Below, piece by piece: positions 15,025 through 15,379 of a DNA stretch of 15,379 nt. This DNA comes from DAMCAP01 sp964369265 (lineage in GTDB: Bacteria > Bacillota > Clostridia > Oscillospirales > Ruminococcaceae). The notes under the pieces were generated by a model that made no database searches, was not told the origin of the DNA, and saw nothing but the letters and a program-made list of their open reading frames with translations. The position numbers and the translations under genes were made by a program. Numbering within the stretch: the first letter of the stretch is position 1; each line of letters starts with the position of its first letter. The stretch spans positions 1 through 15,379 of the forward strand of contig CAYJEV010000039.1 in NCBI GenBank assembly GCA_964369265.1, written 5' to 3'.

Positions 15025-15099
15025 GAGCGCCGCACCCTACTATTATAGGGCATCAATTTTTAGTGGGCTATTTATGGTCATATAAAACATTAAATGACA
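15001..15099 (-). repeat. Short palindromic repeat, type E, copy 2
   Basis: A direct repeat of 14343-14443. GGTGCG-tcgagcgc-CGCACC then CTAC (15017-15040) reads as GTAG plus stem-loop on the - strand. It ends 9 bp before repeat copy D, so two repeat families abut. Confidence 0.75.
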
Positions 15100-15107
15100 T
15101 CGCAAGT

Positions 15108-15379
15108 TGTAGCGGCGACTATCAGTCGCCATTTTAGTTTTGTGCTATCATCTAGTTTCTTTGCCATCAAGGCTCCGCTCCGCTTACTTGATGGGTGGGT
15201 ACGGAAAGTACGCTCCCTTGTTTAGGGGCTAGTTAAGCTTTCACCCTGTCGTCATTCCAGTTTTGCTGTGAATTTTAGACTTTTGTGCCTGTCTTGTTTT
15301 TTGATGTGAAAGCTATTAAGTTTCTTTTTAAGTATTTCGCTCACTGCGGTGAGCGCCAAAGGGGCAGCCCTTTGATGCT
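15108..15379 (+). repeat. Long dispersed repeat, copy D (cut by window end)
   Basis: Same orientation as copy C. It starts with GTAG-c-GGCGACT-atc-AGTCGCC (15109-15130). The CCATCAAG / CTTGATGG pair follows at about 15163-15194, then the AGCTTTCAC pair and the CGCTCAC-tgcg-GTGAGCG hairpin (15339-15355). The window ends two bases after the ATG of the micro-ORF (15375-15377). Confidence 0.85.

Noticed and set aside
1..15379. Whole window as a composite transposon bounded by repeats A and D
   Set aside because: No transposase is present, and two more copies lie inside; repeat-caused contig ends are simpler.

Overview
The window looks like chromosomal DNA of a low-GC Gram-positive bacterium, most likely an uncultured member of the Clostridia (inferred, not proven). 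The reasons are AT-rich intergenic DNA, strong AGGAGG-type ribosome binding sites, sigma-A style promoters (TTGNNN-N16/17-TATAAT), intrinsic terminators after most transcription units, and lipoprotein signal peptides.

Layout. Positions 1-2590 hold two convergent genes for unrecognised two-helix membrane proteins (477-1400 on +, 1411-2181 on -), flanked by two copies (A, B) of a long dispersed repeat. Positions 2627-7185 hold a four-gene ABC importer operon on the - strand, dppB-dppC-dppD-dppF. It has one clear promoter (7157-7185), an untranslated leader of about 660 nt and a bidirectional terminator (2627-2655). Repeat copy C (7490-7824) follows. Positions 7857-14001 hold three tandem paralogous family 5 peptide-binding lipoproteins on the - strand (13804-12233, 11508-9961, 9474-7918), each with its own promoter, a leader of about 150-165 nt and its own terminator. 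Positions 14340-15379 are gene-free and packed with short palindromic repeats, a 42-bp tandem repeat and repeat copy D, which is cut by the window end. Copy A is cut by the window start.

Function. The permeases DppB and DppC and the ATPases DppD and DppF would form one membrane complex supplied by up to three separately transcribed lipoprotein receptors. This suggests a di-/oligopeptide uptake system with alternative receptors of different specificity. The substrate cannot be read from the sequence.

Most unusual content. The roughly 325-bp repeat occurs four times. At one end it carries a palindrome headed by GTAG, the hallmark of REP elements. At the other end it carries a conserved micro-ORF (MLKFF[A/E]KNLAKL...LTEHCKF). 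One internal stem shows a compensatory change between copies. Further GTAG-headed palindromes of other stem classes are scattered in the same intergenic regions. A second notable signal is a 213-bp stretch of perfect nucleotide identity between two of the binding-protein genes, which suggests gene conversion.
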